Notes under the pieces: model-generated
What the model saw: only the letters and a program-made list of their open reading frames with translations
The model's database searches: none
Told to the model about the DNA's origin: nothing
Part shown: positions 1 through 11,895 of the stretch, piece after piece
Layout of the letters: every line of letters begins with the position of its first letter
Numbering within the stretch: position 1 is the stretch's first letter
NCBI GenBank assembly: GCA_951799445.1
Contig: OX637293.1
Span: forward strand, 22,568,001-22,632,000
DNA from: Pseudisothecium myosuroides
Taxonomy: Eukaryota > Streptophyta > Bryopsida > Hypnales > Lembophyllaceae
Direction: 5' to 3'
Length of the DNA: 64,000 nt
Made by a program: the position numbers and the translations under genes

Positions 1-2572
1 GTTTCCTGGACTTGCGTGGTTTAACAATTTATGTAATGAACTTTTTCGTAATTGGTGCACATTGTGCAGAGCAAATAATTGAATGGTTCTGCGGTTACAT
101 AGGAGAAATGATGTAGTAATTGATTGTCGACAGAGTGGGATTTGGTATGAGTTTCAGTTGGCCGGTCAAGAGACGGAGGAGCTTTTGAAGTGGTTGAGTG
201 TCTGACCTTTTACTGAGCACTCCAGACAGGTACGTGAAGGTTTTTCTTCGCCGGCCGCCTTCAGCAGTCTTAGACGTCGTTTCTTTGAGCATGGAAGGCA
301 GTAGTTTTTAGGAAACTGAAATTGAGAGGTTCAATTTCTAAGAGACGATGTGAATTTAATGCTCTGTTCATGCTTTTAGAGATTGAACAGGATTTAGTAT
401 GAACGAATGATGAAGTGAACGTGTTCACGAAAGACAGAAATGGAACCTTCTGAGTGAGGTCAGGGTCGTGGTGAGTGGAACAAGTCACTAGTCTTCATGG
501 CGCAGTTTTAGCACAAGCAATGGCATTGACGGAAGTAATTTTAAATTGATGAATTCACAGTGGGAAGAGGACATTGTGAAGAATAAAGAAGGAGTTGATG
601 TGCAATGGTATTGAAAAGGTCAAATATGAAAGTATTCGTTCTGGGCATTATTTCTCTAACTGTTTTTCTTGTATGTCGAGGGAACAAGTACTCTTGCGAA
701 TGCAGGCGTGAAAGGGTTTTTTTTTTTCTTAATCCTTAGCGGTCTATATGAGAATATGTTCATTCACTGTCACGGACCGAAGGAGAGTACAGCTGTCGTC
801 AGTCACTGCCATAGACTTCAGTATATATACCGGATGGACGAGCACGAACGACGGCGGCTGACTTTGAGGCATCAAGTGCAACACATGAGAACAAAAGGTA
901 CGACAAATTCACACAAGTCCTCGTCACTGTAAGTTCAGAATTACTACCCCGCAGGCATTAACGGCATCTCTTGTATACTATTATATGTAAATGTACATGA
1001 GGGAGCTAACTGTTTTTCAGTTTGTGCTTGCTGTAGAGAGCGAGTTTGCCGGATGAGAAGAGGATGAACATTGCACGAAATAGGTGACAGAGGCAGTCGG
1101 CTGAAGAAGTGCAGCACATATGATGCATGCGTCCGACTAAAATCACTCTTAAATAGCAAGACGGTTTCACAGAAGGAGTATCAACGGGTGCTGAAAGAGA
1201 AGCCAAAATACAAATAACATGAAGACGGAATGAAACAAGAACCATGCACTTGAAATGTGATTTCTTCATAGTTATCTGAAATGACGGCAGTTACTGGGTG
1301 ATTCGCCATACTTTGTGAGAGGTACAGTTCGATGAATGAGAGGTCTTGAATGTAAGGGAGGAGTTGTTCAGGTGCAGCGAAGAGGAGAAGCGGGGATCAG
1401 AGAAAGGCGTGAAGGGAACTCGTGAATGTGCAAGACAAAGTCCGCAGGTGAATCGGAGGGGAAGTGCATGGTTCTGGGCAGGACCGGAACTGCGTTATGC
1501 AGAGCAAGGGGAGCAGCGGAGAAGCTATTCATTGTTAGTTACTTACAATCTCGTGTTATCCAAAAAAAAATCATCGAAGCAACTACTGGACTTGAAGAGG
1601 TAGAACGAGTGATCAGGAATGATAATTTCAAATTTCAAAAAATTACGCGTACTGAGGGATCGCTTCCTGACTTGAACTGATTTTATAATTCACATCCAAT
1701 TAATGCCATGATTGTGAATGTTACTTCTATATGAAAGGATCTTTTCTTGTGGTGTTCGTGGAAGACCAGAAAAAAAATTTCCGAAAAAACACGAGCCAAT
1801 TCGAGTGAAGTGAAGTGAACGCGGACAATAGCAATACAGTGCTTGCGTTCTTGACAGCGTAGTCGTGCAGCGGCCTTTGGAAATCTCAGTTTCAATAAAA
1901 TAATCCTCTGAACTGGGCAAGCAGAAGACGCTGTCACACCTATCACTGTATCATCCCTTCGTTGGTGTTTTCCATCCAATTCCCGCACATCCTGACTGTA
2001 CTATGATTATGGGAAAGTAACACAGGTAAGACAGTAGCCACTGTTAACAAAGTGGCAGAGGCATTTGCTCTGCCTTTTTCCTTATATATAGCTACTGGTG
2101 GACCTGCGACATAAGGAGTGAAAGGTGCAGATGCAGGTGCTCTTACTTTTTCATTATTTACAGATAGTGATGGACCTGCACATAAGGAATCAACTTGGTC
2201 AGTGCCTTATTATTGCTTGAACGGACCTACAGTAAGAGGAGCGACCGAAAATGCAAACTTCTCGTCGCTTCCCTCGACCGATGAAGACTGGGCTACTGAA
2301 TGTACTGCGCTCCACTTCCCAGAGTGACCTTCAAAGAAAAAAAAAAACTTTTCAGCAATTCCTCACTAAAAAGTCATACTGAATACACTCACATCTCTTG
2401 TAGTGGTTTAGTCCAACTAACTTTTCATTCATCCAATGTAATACTTGAATCTAGAAAAGACAACCTTCTTTAATGACCAAATTCATGAAATTTTGGTAAC
2501 TGATACTTTTGTACAAAGATATAAGCAAAAATGTGCAAAAATTCAAAAAAGAATTGAGGCATTTAGGATTAA
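1..2572. other. Left-edge intergenic or UTR sequence, no gene recognised
   Basis: Base composition here is more balanced than in the AT-rich repeats that follow. Short open frames occur on both strands, the longest about 100 codons, but none resembles a known protein and none shows a plausible exon chain. It could be an untranslated part or promoter of a gene beyond the left edge, or a non-coding transcript. From about 2340 the sequence becomes AT-rich and passes into a transposon. Confidence 0.4.
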
Positions 2573-3497
2573 TCCCTTAAGTTCCTTAACTATGTTTTCC
2601 CTCAAAATACTCGAAAATTGCCATTTCAAGCACAAGTACCAAATTTTTGAAAAAAAACTTTTTTGGACTATTGTAATTGTAGGATCTTGTAGTACGCTCG
2701 TTTGAGAAGGTGTGGAAAAAAATTCAAAATTTTCCACCTTATGGATTACAAGACATTAGCGTTTGAGTTGACTAAAATCCTTTTTTGGGCCCTACAAAAA
2801 ACCGGGTAGCTGCACTTTACAAGGTCACATTTATATGAAAAAATGTCCAAAATGGTGGTTACTCTTTGGATTCATTCTTCATGGCAAGTTGGCTACATGC
2901 TTGAAATTTTTTACATCATTTGTAATGTACAACATATAGGAAAAAAAATAGTAAATAGAAAGAAGTGAAGAATGATTTAAAATACAAAATTGTTAAGAAT
3001 TTAGTTATGGAATTGAAAAATGCCAATCCCAATGGTTGCAATGTTGTGATAAATTATGTACATCCTTAGATTTCATTTTTTTCCAAAAATATTGAAAATT
3101 GAGTAAGATAAAGGACTTCAAAGTTTATTTTAGAGTAAAGAATCCATAACTACCTGCAAAGAAAAACTCCTTATAACTTTTGATTCATTGATCAAAATAG
3201 AATAATTCAAAGTTTTTCACGTATATATAACTCTAGAAATTATTTTCAGATTTTTGTTTTTGAAAAAAGTGATTTTTTTAATCTTCCCGAACTGCCCAGC
3301 CAATGAAAAAGGTAACATATTTGGCCATAACTTTTGACTCATATTTCCAAATATCATGAAATTTAGTGCATATGGAGAGGCTATTCCTTGTCCTCGCCTT
3401 CTACTAAAATTTCAGCCTAAAATATGCAAATTTCTAATCACAAGGACCTGCCCAAAATTGCTATGTTTTTAAATATAGTAGGTTGGTCCTTTAAGGA
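2573..3497 (+). mobile_element. TTAA-flanked element, long class, aged copy (925 bp)
   Basis: TTAA flanks both ends (2569-2572 and 3498-3501). The termini are mutated forms (TCCCTTAAG at left, TTTAAGGA at right) of the CCCCTAAAGG terminus seen in better copies. The interior aligns by eye with the copies at 16360 and 30152: the subterminal phrase AACTGCC then GCCATTT near the left, and CATAACTTTTGACTC, AAAATTTCAGC and CCTGCCCAAAATT near the right. No transposase is encoded. The mutated termini suggest an old insertion. Confidence 0.75.
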
Positions 3498-3501
3498 TTA
3501 A

Positions 3502-4280
3502 TACATAAATAATTGCTTCAACACACTTAAAAATGCATTGAGACTCACAAGTACAACTCACCAATGAGATACAAATTCTACATCACCAATTAGAACCTAG
3601 TGTTCTATAAGCAATAGACGGTTTTATACTATTTAAGTTCCACAAATGGTGAAAGACAAATCCAACTATCATTACTATGGATTTTTGCAAATAATGACAT
3701 GTCAATTTTGTTTTGTTGTGACCTGATTTTGGCTGGTATTCATTATATTATTAAATTTTGAAAAAATATTCAAATATAAATTAGAATAAGGATAATTCTT
3801 ATAATACTAAAAATAATATTTTAGAAAAATTTGAGATTTAGAAAAATGGAGATCAAAAGTTCTTCACAAAGTTGAGTGTCAAAATTTTTGAAGAAAATAG
3901 ACACTTTGATGTTTTAATTTGCAAAAAATAGGAAATTTACTTTTAAAAGAAACTAAAAATTGGACATTTGTGAAGACATGATGGTGATGAGATTTCACCA
4001 AAACAATGATCTTAAAACCGTTTTCAATGTTCAAAAGTGAGTATGCAAGGGAGTCCTATTTGCACAAATATGGAGGATGTAAAATCATATATATTTAGAT
4101 GCCTTTTTGGTAGGTCCATCATTTCCTACTGGAGAAACAAACCACAAAAATTTCAGCTCTAGATTGTTACTTTGGGTACTCTACAGTACTAACTCTTTCA
4201 AAACTCAAAACTTGACAAATAAGAAGGTCAAAATAATCCTTTAGTGACCATGAAACCACAATGTGGCTGCTAAATGTACA
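3502..4280. other. AT-rich spacer, nothing recognised
   Basis: Low-complexity AT-rich DNA between two mobile elements. No coding frame or repeat structure could be supported. Confidence 0.5.
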
Positions 4281-4282
4281 TA

Positions 4283-4694
4283 AGGTAGGAGGCTCAGAAA
4301 ATACTCATCTAAGGACTGGTTCGCCTTCTTCATGTATTTTCTTGGATGGAAATATTTTTAGCTCATTTTTAAGACAAAGAAAAATAGATGAGAAATTTAA
4401 CCTAAGTGGTTTCATATTTTTTGAAGTATTAATGAATTACTTATGAATTTTCAAATAAGTTGGGTCGTAGGTCCCTATTTATGATCCTAGGTCTTCCATA
4501 AATTGTTCACTTGCAACTCTAAAGAAAGATGGGAAAAGAAAAGAGAATGATTGGCTCTTGCAATTAATAATGTTTTTTTTCCTTTGATTCATTCAATGAC
4601 TATAGAGGTCAATATTAGAACTACCCCATGTCCATTTCATAGCTATTTATAGGAAAAATTCTTAATGCCCGTACGATTTTAGAGCCTCCTACCT
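4283..4694 (+). mobile_element. AGGTAGGAGG-family MITE, copy 1 (412 bp)
   Basis: The termini are inverted repeats of AGGTAGGAGGCTC, flanked on each side by TA (4281-4282 and 4695-4696). The copies at 11031 and 18470 have the same length class and interior, including an ATTTTTAGCTCATTTTT segment and a TCTTCCATAAA segment. The TA target duplication suggests a Tc1/mariner-type mobiliser. The open frame inside (4261-4446) is not conserved as protein between copies and is not a gene. Confidence 0.85.
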
Positions 4695-4827
4695 TATATC
4701 AAGAAACAATCAAGAAAAAGTGGTTTCAATTTTTTGTCTTGAACAAATGTGCAGCTATTGAATGCCCTTCATGTGAATTAACTCAATCAGGTTGTGTGAG
4801 ATTTGGAATTGCTAAACAATGACAATA

Positions 4828-5673
4828 GGGTGATTGCAAGAAACACCTGTACTATTTTCCATCACATGTTCAATGCGGAAGTTGTTTTGTGCCATAAGTA
4901 TTGCAAAAATGATTGAATGAACATGAAATTCAAAAGCAAGCTTTCTATAGCAATAGAAAATGCACTTGAATTATTTCAATTTTTTCAAAATTAGTTTAAT
5001 AGGTGAAACTGAATTTTGAATATATATCACACATGCGGTCTTGGTGGTTCTTAGTACTATTGAGTACCTTTTTTGAAGAGTTACATCATCAAATTTGGTA
5101 GGCTAGCTCCTCTAATAGAAATACACCTTCTCAAAAGAGGAATTTCCAAAAAATAGTTTCCAAATGTGCTTTATATTGGCCTAAAGTGTGTTATATTTAG
5201 ATTGAATTTATGTTGAATTAAAAGAGGTCTTTTAGTTCTAACTTTGATCTTCTTACTTTGCTCTTAGTCGGCAACAACGACCATTTTTAAAATAAAATTT
5301 TCAAACTCATTTCCTAATTTTTAAAAATAGAAACATGAAAGTTTCATTTTCTAAGGTAAATTGTAGCATATGGCTCAAAATAGTACTTCACGGTATATAG
5401 AAAGATTCAATAGTATTGTTGAGTCTTTGTAATACCTTCTATCTGCCAATGTAAATTGTTTTTTAATGGCAAATTAAGTATTTCCATCCATTTTTATCAT
5501 CCAGTGATGAACATCACATGTTGTCAAAACAGTAAATTTGAAATCCAATTGACCATTTGAATTTTATGTTCCATGCCTTCAATAGTACTGAAGGTGACTC
5601 GTAGTACAAAAAGTATTAAAAGTCCAAAAATGAAAAACGCAACAAATAGTACAAGCGTTTCTTGCAATCACCC
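4828..5673. mobile_element. Terminal-inverted-repeat element, GGGTGATTGCAAGAAAC family, copy 1 (846 bp)
   Basis: The left end GGGTGATTGCAAGAAAC is matched by its reverse complement at the right end (GTTTCTTGCAATCACCC), and the similarity continues inward (CACCTGTACTATT against AATAGTACAAG). The interior shares phrases with the element at 12381-13111, including a TACTAT..AGTACC motif. No target duplication is clear and no transposase is encoded, so the superfamily is not assigned. Confidence 0.65.
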
Positions 5674-6018
5674 AACAGCGTATCACACGGGTGGAGCAAG
5701 CACAAGTGATGTATTATATAATAAAAGACATATGATAAAAGAATGTAGATATACAGTACATGCATCCTTTCCCAACAAAAGGATTTATGCCTTGCCAATG
5801 GTGGTCTGTCGCAAGAAAACACAAAATTGCAGATTTAATGCAACAACTAGCCTTTGATGTGCTTGCAAAGGATGAGAAGTACTTCCCGATTAGAGATGAA
5901 TTGGTGCTACTGTATTCAACTTGGAAAGACTAGAGCATTGTGGAGGGGAAACAGATCATTCAATGGAGTGGTTTTGGGTGAAGGGCTTGTTGCTAGCAGA
6001 GGTGGCCACCCTTTGAAC
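5674..6018. other. Spacer, nothing recognised
   Basis: Short unique-looking stretch between two inverted-repeat elements. The open frame overlapping it (5573-5857) runs across the element end and is not supported as a gene. Confidence 0.4.
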
Positions 6019-6020
6019 TA

Positions 6021-6347
6021 AGGTAGGAGGTCCTATAATGGAGCATTTAAGGGCTGGAACTGAATTTTGAGGAGGTGAAATATCTTGAAATTTTTTTCAG
6101 TCAATTTTCCTTGAAAAACAGATTGAACTGACATCTAACCCAAGTCGTTTTATATTTTTTCATGCTTTTTTGAATTAGTTAAAAAAATTTGAAGTTGAAA
6201 TGGCATAGGGCTCTAAAATGGTGCCCTAGCTAAAATGTTCACAGTCTGTACATTGATGGAGGCTATGAAAAAATAACATGTACAAACAGTTTACATTTCA
6301 GTTAGGGCTCCATCTTAATGCCCGCTCCATTTAAGGACTTCCTACCT
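6021..6347 (+). mobile_element. AGGTAGGAGG-family MITE, copy 2, short variant (327 bp)
   Basis: Termini AGGTAGGAGGTCC and the inverted copy ending CCTACCT, flanked by TA (6019-6020 and 6348-6349). It is about 80 bp shorter and more diverged inside than the other three copies, but keeps the GGGCTGG and GCCCGCTCC subterminal phrases. Confidence 0.8.
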
Positions 6348-6433
6348 TAGACACTAGAACTTCATTGCCAGTGGTGGAGAAGGAGGAGGCATCCTATTTT
6401 TGTATAGAATGTTGTTGAATGGATGGTGTTTAA

Positions 6434-7160
6434 CCCCTAAATGACGACCTATGACCATTGATTTTAAACCTCACTGTCCAGGATTCAATTTGTTGCCATT
6501 TTGCTACTAGATATGTATGAAAATTTTTATATTTATTTTTCAGAGATGAAACTACATATCTTCTTTACTTCACAAAAAATTTAGATTTTTTTGTGAAAAA
6601 TTGATTTTTTTGACAATATTTGAGAAGAAAAAGTGACGAAAAATCATATTAAATAGAAAATTATTTCAAAAAATCTGAAAATTTCACCATGTATATATAT
6701 TACAATGACAAACATCATGGTGTAAACTCGATTTCTGTGTCATTCTATAATTAGAAAATAATAGACATTGAAAATACACTCAAAGTTCAAATTATAATAA
6801 AATATTCAATATTAAGAATTTTTTCAAAATTCAAATTGGAGTAGAAACTAGAGTAGATGACCTTCATTTTGTTAGTTGGGCTCAAACTCAAAAAATGTCA
6901 TTTTTGTGGAGAAATTTCAGATTTAGAGCAAGGAGCAACAACTTCCCAAAATACACTAAAATAGCATATTTTATGATCCGTTTTTTTTAATAACTTCTCA
7001 CTTATGTGAAGACAAACATTGGAAAGACTACTAACTCAATTGGATACTCTTCAAAACCAAACATCAAAGGTCAACAAGAATAAGGAGGATGAAAAAATGG
7101 TTTAGAACCCTTTCCATCTCCACAATATTGCCACGGAATGGCGTCCGCGGCGCTCCAGGG
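6434..7160. mobile_element. Probable TTAA-flanked element, 727 bp variant
   Basis: The left end CCCCTAAATG follows TTAA (6430-6433). A candidate right end GGG is followed by TTAA at 7161-7164, but the right-terminal sequence matches the left poorly. The left terminus has T at position 9, as in the 645 bp element at 45135. The boundary at right is an inference and could be wrong. Confidence 0.45.
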
Positions 7161-8152
7161 TTAAGGTCATGGGCGGCAGAGAGAGAGCAAAGGATTGAAT
7201 TATGGAAGCGGTGGCTGTGTCAATCCACTCCGTCATGCAAAAACGGCGGAGGTAATAGCAATGGAGGCAATGCATTCTGCAATTCACAATTTGCAGCATC
7301 AATTTCGCAAGAGTTACTCAATCATGACTACTAATTACTTTGTCCCATTGGATCTAATATTTTTAACATCAAATGCCTGCAAAAGGTTCTTGACTCCACT
7401 ACTAACCTTTTTTGGCATAGTGCAAGCCTTTTTGAATGGCTTCACTTAGGAGACTCATAGCTATCTATGGCACCTATGCGGTCTACATCAAAAATCACAA
7501 CTGACACTTTCAAATTCTATTGAATGTAATGAGATACTCGGTTTGCTATTTCCTAGGTGAGAGCATCTACATTGTTAGCCGAACTAATTATTGAGGTGTA
7601 CAATATTGCCAAAGAATCCTTCAAGTGCTTTAGATGTGGTTGCATCATCGTATTATTTTTGTCAACATCCCTATCTTCAAATAGAGGCACCAAACATCAT
7701 CCATCTAAATATCATCTACACCCTCTAATGATTCAATGGTAGGCAACCCCTCCAAGGTGTGTAGGAGATCTATGGAGGTATTGGGCACTCAATCCAACAT
7801 GCCAATTTATGAGGCTAGACAATCTTCCCACCTTCATCTTGAAAAAGACACTCCTATAGATTTTATTTACCTGGACTACACTTTTGGCCTAACGCATCCA
7901 TCAAATGGATGCCACCACAACATTTTTAAATAACTCATTTAAAGAAGCCATTTGCAATTATCAACTTGAAGGATATCTCAAACGTGGTCACAAACACATT
8001 GTTTGAAGCCTATTAAAATTTCCATGTGGACTTAAGCAATTTGCATGAAAATTGTATGCAATATTTGTACTCATTTGTTCTTGGTAACAACTATATCAAA
8101 TGTATCTCAAACAACAAGTCAACAACATTTAGATTTTTTGTTTCCTTTTACT

Positions 8153-8196
<44 letters not shown>

Positions 8197-8343
8197 TACT
8201 ATCACATACATAGTATGGCCTTATCTTTATTTCAAATGATTTACAAATTTCAACTACACACAAAAAATTCCTCTTAAATTTTTTCATGATAAATAATGGA
8301 GAGATTGCATCTCTTTTGCATATTCAAATGTGTTGCGACTGTA
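7161..8343. other. Spacer, no gene recognised
   Basis: Contains several open frames of 60-85 codons (for example 7089-7334 and 7736-7933), none of which resembles a known protein. A triplet microsatellite lies at 8155-8196. Confidence 0.4.
8155..8196 (+). repeat. (CAT)14 microsatellite
   Basis: Fourteen uninterrupted CAT units. In one frame they read as a histidine run and in another as isoleucine, which inflates two short open frames across the site; neither is a gene. Confidence 0.97.
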
Positions 8344-9217
8344 TAGTGGCCTACAAAAAAGGTTGAGGCCCCCTTTTTGGACCACTCAATTTTTTGGGCA
8401 TTACTCATAATATACCTGACATTTTTTGTTTCCCTCAATCAACATTTGTATCTTACGCAATCCCCCTCAAGCATACCAAATTTTCAGTTCCAAAAAAACA
8501 AAACTCCATTTTTGGTGAATTTTTTAGAAAAAATTCATGGTTTTACATGAAAATTCACAAAAAAAATTAGTGATGAATTTTTTAAATTTGATTGAAGAGA
8601 TATGCAAGAAGCATCCGTATGCACATTTTTCCTTCAACAAGCATCACCAAAAAAGTTTCACAATTCCCTCAATTTTTGGCTTGAATGTGAGAGTCAATAG
8701 GGCCCAAATTTTCAAAAATTCATATTTCTTTATTGTAATTAGATTTTGGTAAAGTAATTGTACCATCATGCTCAAATGTAAGAAATTAGTTACAATGTGA
8801 GGGTCAAATAGAAAAATCTAATTACAGTAAAGAGATATGAATGTTCAAAAATTAGGGCCTTATTGACACTTACATTCAAGCCAAAAAATTGAGGGAATTG
8901 TGAAACTTTTTTGGAGATGCTCGTTGAAGGAAAGATGTGCGTATGGATGCTTCCTAGATATCTCCGCAATCAAAATTAAAAAATTCATCAATAATTTTTT
9001 TTTGTGAATTTTCATGTAAAACCATGAAATTTTTTCTTAAAAATTCACCAAAAATGGAGTTTTGTTTTTTTGGAACTGAAAATTTGGTATGCTTGAGGGG
9101 ATTGCGTAAGATACAAATGTTGATTGAGGGAAACAAAACATGTCAAGTGTATTATGAGTAATGCCCAAAAATTTGAGTGGTCCAAAAAGGGGGTGTCAAC
9201 CTTTTTTTAGGCCACTG
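8344..9217. mobile_element. Large fold-back element, TA-flanked (874 bp, arms about 400 bp)
   Basis: The left arm (8344 to about 8750) is nearly the exact reverse complement of the right arm (about 8811-9217), leaving a spacer of about 60 bp. The ends are (C/T)AGTGGCCTA and its complement, flanked by TA (8342-8343 and 9218-9219), which fits a Tc1/mariner-type target. Matching landmarks include TTCCCTCAATCAACATTTG at left and its inverse near 9117-9135. Transcription across it would give one long hairpin RNA. No protein is encoded; open frames on the arms are mirror images of each other. Confidence 0.9.
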
Positions 9218-9356
9218 TACGTACAGCTCAAACATTGACTCTATCTAAAGTCATATCAAAATCCTTAACATAGCCATTTAGCTATTGTGGTACTCATTGT
9301 GAAGCTGGAATAAAATATTCTGTTCACAAAGAGAAAATCTCACCTTCAATGAACTC

Positions 9357-9424
9357 AAACTTATCATGGGCAATGGAATCAGTCCATGTGTTTCAAGGGA
9401 AAAAAAAAAAACTTATCATGGGCA
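9357..9424 (+). mobile_element. Very short 5'-truncated LINE-like insert with poly(A) tail
   Basis: A direct repeat AAACTTATCATGGGCA (9357-9372 and 9409-9424) brackets a short body that ends CAAGGG followed by a run of A to about 9410. Target duplication plus a poly(A) tail is the signature of target-primed retroposition. The 3' end (TTTCAAGGG then A) matches that of the larger insert immediately downstream (TTTAAGGG then A). Confidence 0.6.
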
Positions 9425-9914
9425 CTTCCCAAAAAACTTCAGGCAGGGACAGCAATTTGGTCGCTTGCCTTGTATGTGATTCAGTGGTTTTGTCTCTGCT
9501 GGTTACAATGGAATGCCTGCATTTTCAACCAAGATGCGTGGTCCCAGACCAAACTCGAGCAACTTATATGGGAGGCTACGATCGACCATGAGCGCACATC
9601 ATGGCTCAAGACGTCACAGCTTTGTGATAGGTTCCTGGCGAAGTCACAAAAATTCATTTGCAAATTTGAAAAACTGTGGCTTTGGACCTTGTTCTTTGGG
9701 GTTAGACAGGACAGGACCATTACTTAGCATCTTAGAAAACCCTTATGTGGGTCATTTGTGTAAACCAACATTCTTTGGCTTCCTGGTTGTTGGACATGTT
9801 ATTAATTGTCCAGGGCAATGCTTTTGGCTTTCTGTCGTTTGTTCTTAATCTTCTTGGAATAAACTCTAGGTTTAAGGGAAAAAAAAAAAAAAAAAAAAAA
9901 ACTTATCACAGACA
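9425..9914 (+). pseudogene. 5'-truncated LINE-like retroelement fragment with poly(A) tail
   Basis: The body (about 9425-9898) ends TTTAAGGG and a 23-base A run (9879-9901). It is bracketed by AAACTTATCATGGGCA (9409-9424) and a diverged copy AAACTTATCACAGACA (9899-9914). An open frame at 9386-9727 (113 codons) has a tryptophan-rich segment (IQWFCLCWLQWNACIFNQ, then IWEATIDHERTSWLK). This resembles the region after reverse transcriptase in plant non-LTR elements, where a W..W..R/N..F pattern precedes a D..R..W motif. The retroposition signature is seen directly; the LINE assignment of the protein is inference. Confidence 0.55.
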
Positions 9915-9996
9915 CATTTCTAATAAGCAAACCATTTAGTCGGCAATCCCCAGTATCTGATGACTTGTACATGTTGGCATTTAACTCCCTAGTTAA

Positions 9997-10922
9997 CCCC
10001 TAAAGACCCAAGGCCTTTTTTCTGCCCCAAAACACTCAAAACTGCCATTTCTATAGCGAAGAGTAAAAAAAATTGAAAAATGTTTTTTTGCACATCTTAC
10101 CATAGGTTCTTACACCTAACTAGTATAAAAATGTTTGAAAATGTTTTTGGAATTTTTGAACACACAGATTGCAAGATATTTGCATTTAAAGTGAAAAAAA
10201 ACAAGTTTTTTTAGCACATTACAGGACTGGATTTTTTGACTTTAAACATTTTTAACTTCAAATTTTTGCACTACAGAGTTTTGAGCATTAAATCTTTATA
10301 GTAGAGAATTGAATTGAGAGTCTAGGGGGAAAACAAATTCAAAAAAACTTAATTATCATTCTTTAAAAAATTGTTAAGTAGAAATAGGTACAAGATAGAA
10401 GGAAATCTAAAATATTCATATATTTTAGATGGAATTAAAATGCACTAATCCCGATGGTGAGATTGTTCTAGCAAGTAAACTAAACCATGAAAAAAAAATT
10501 GAAAAATTTGAAAAATTGCATTCAAAAATGAATCCTACAAGTTATTTTTTTCAAGAAGATGCTCTAACTATCAAGAAAAACAAGAATGTCCATAACTTTT
10601 CCATAACAAATCCAAATGAAATGAATCAAAGATTTTCAAATAGACAAAAATATAATCAATGAGGAAAAAAATATTTTTAAAAAAATTCAAATTTTTGCAA
10701 AAAAAATTTTGCTGCCCGGACTGCCCTCCATCCCTTGTTTTGAGCTTATTTGGTCATAACTGTTGTTCCCGGGCACTGATTGTGAAAAAAATTATATTCT
10801 CACAAAGCTTATCAATTTTTCTATCTTTGAAAAAAATTCAAAAAATCACGACAAAAATTCAGCCCGTAGGTACCTGCCCGAAATTCCATTTGCCCCTCGA
10901 AGGGACAACAGTCCTTTAGGGG
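9997..10922 (+). mobile_element. TTAA-flanked element, long class (926 bp)
   Basis: TTAA at 9993-9996 and 10923-10926. The left end is CCCCTAAAGACCCAAGG and the right end is the complement of CCCCTAAAGG. Near the left it has the CTGCCCCAAAACACTC and AAACTGCCATTTCT phrases shared by all long copies. Near the right it resembles the 13738 copy (GGGCACTGATTG, then TTCAAAAAATCACGAC). The 77-codon frame at 10429-10662 is broken in the sister copies, so it is not a gene. Confidence 0.9.
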
Positions 10923-11030
10923 TTAATTACCTAGCACAATTTATGGCTTCACCAAATCACCAGCACTTGTCTAGTCACTCTATTGGCTTGGTATTAATGC
11001 ATCTTTTGATATTTACTTGCCTTACATATA

Positions 11031-11429
11031 AGGTAGGAGGCTTGAAAACCGTTCATCTATGGGCTGGTTCGCCTTTCTCATATATTTCCTTCAATATAAA
11101 TATTTTAAGCTCATTTTTCAGACAAAGAAAAATAGATGCGGAATGTAACACAAGTGGTTTCACATTTTTTGAAGCATTATTGATTTAGTTTTGAATTTTC
11201 AAATGAGTTGTGTCATAGGCATCTATTTATGACCTTAGGTCTTCCATAAATTGTTCACTTGCAACTTGGAGAAAGCAAAGAGAATGGTTGACTCTTGCAA
11301 TAAATAATGCTTTTTTTCTCAATTCATTCAATGTCTATAGAGGTCAATTTAAAACCATGTCATGTCCACTTTAGAGCTAATTGTGAGGGACGATTTTGAA
11401 TGCCCGAGCAACTTTCAAGCCTCCTACCT
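11031..11429 (+). mobile_element. AGGTAGGAGG-family MITE, copy 3 (399 bp)
   Basis: Inverted termini AGGTAGGAGGCTT and AAGCCTCCTACCT with TA on both sides (11029-11030 and 11430-11431). Interior colinear with the copies at 4283 and 18470. It lies about 100 bp downstream of a TTAA element. Confidence 0.87.
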
Positions 11430-11539
11430 TACTAAAACTACTATTACCCCCATCAAAACCCTCATCTTCTCCAAGGTTGGAGCAAGGTTGGTTAGGCCTT
11501 TCATATTCGTATTCAATGATTGATGTCTAGCTGCCTTTT

Positions 11540-11895
11540 GCAGCTCAACTCATCATGCCTAATTTCTTGACAAAGACAAAAACAATCCATTGTAGCTTAT
11601 TTACAACAGAGGCCGAGTGTATAGCCATTGCCACTATAGAGATGATTTGGATTCAAATCTATCTTCAAAAACTAGTGTATTCACTCAAACTTCCAAGCAT
11701 AATATACTCAATGATAATCAATCCGACATGGCATTAACCAAGAATCACAAATATTATTATTGCCTTAAACACATTGTTCTTCAATTTCATTATCTAAGTC
11801 AAAAAGTGAAAGACTAGCTTCTTCAATTCTAATTCACTCACATTGCAACTAAATAATGTGGGCTAATGTTCCAACAAAATCCTCAATAAGAGGCA
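11540..11895 (+). pseudogene. Ty1/copia RNase H remnant
   Basis: Two overlapping frames together read as the C-terminal RNase H of copia polyproteins. The first gives a CSLFTTEAECIAIATIEMIW segment (family pattern S.TEAEY.A......W). The second gives DNQSDMALTKNHKYYYCLKH followed by IVLQFHYLSQKVKD (family pattern DN..A..L..NP..H...KHI...YHF.R..V). At least one frameshift separates them, and stops follow near 11815. No LTR could be recognised. It is a fossil fragment on the + strand. Confidence 0.8.

Noticed and set aside
8026..8277. Open frame with a run of about 14 histidines
   Set aside because: The run is the (CAT)14 microsatellite read in one frame; the flanking residues are AT-rich noise and resemble no protein.
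10429..10662. 77-codon frame inside a TTAA element, considered as a possible element-encoded protein
   Set aside because: The equivalent positions in the copies at 16360 and 30152 contain stops and frameshifts, and composition is poly-A/T driven.
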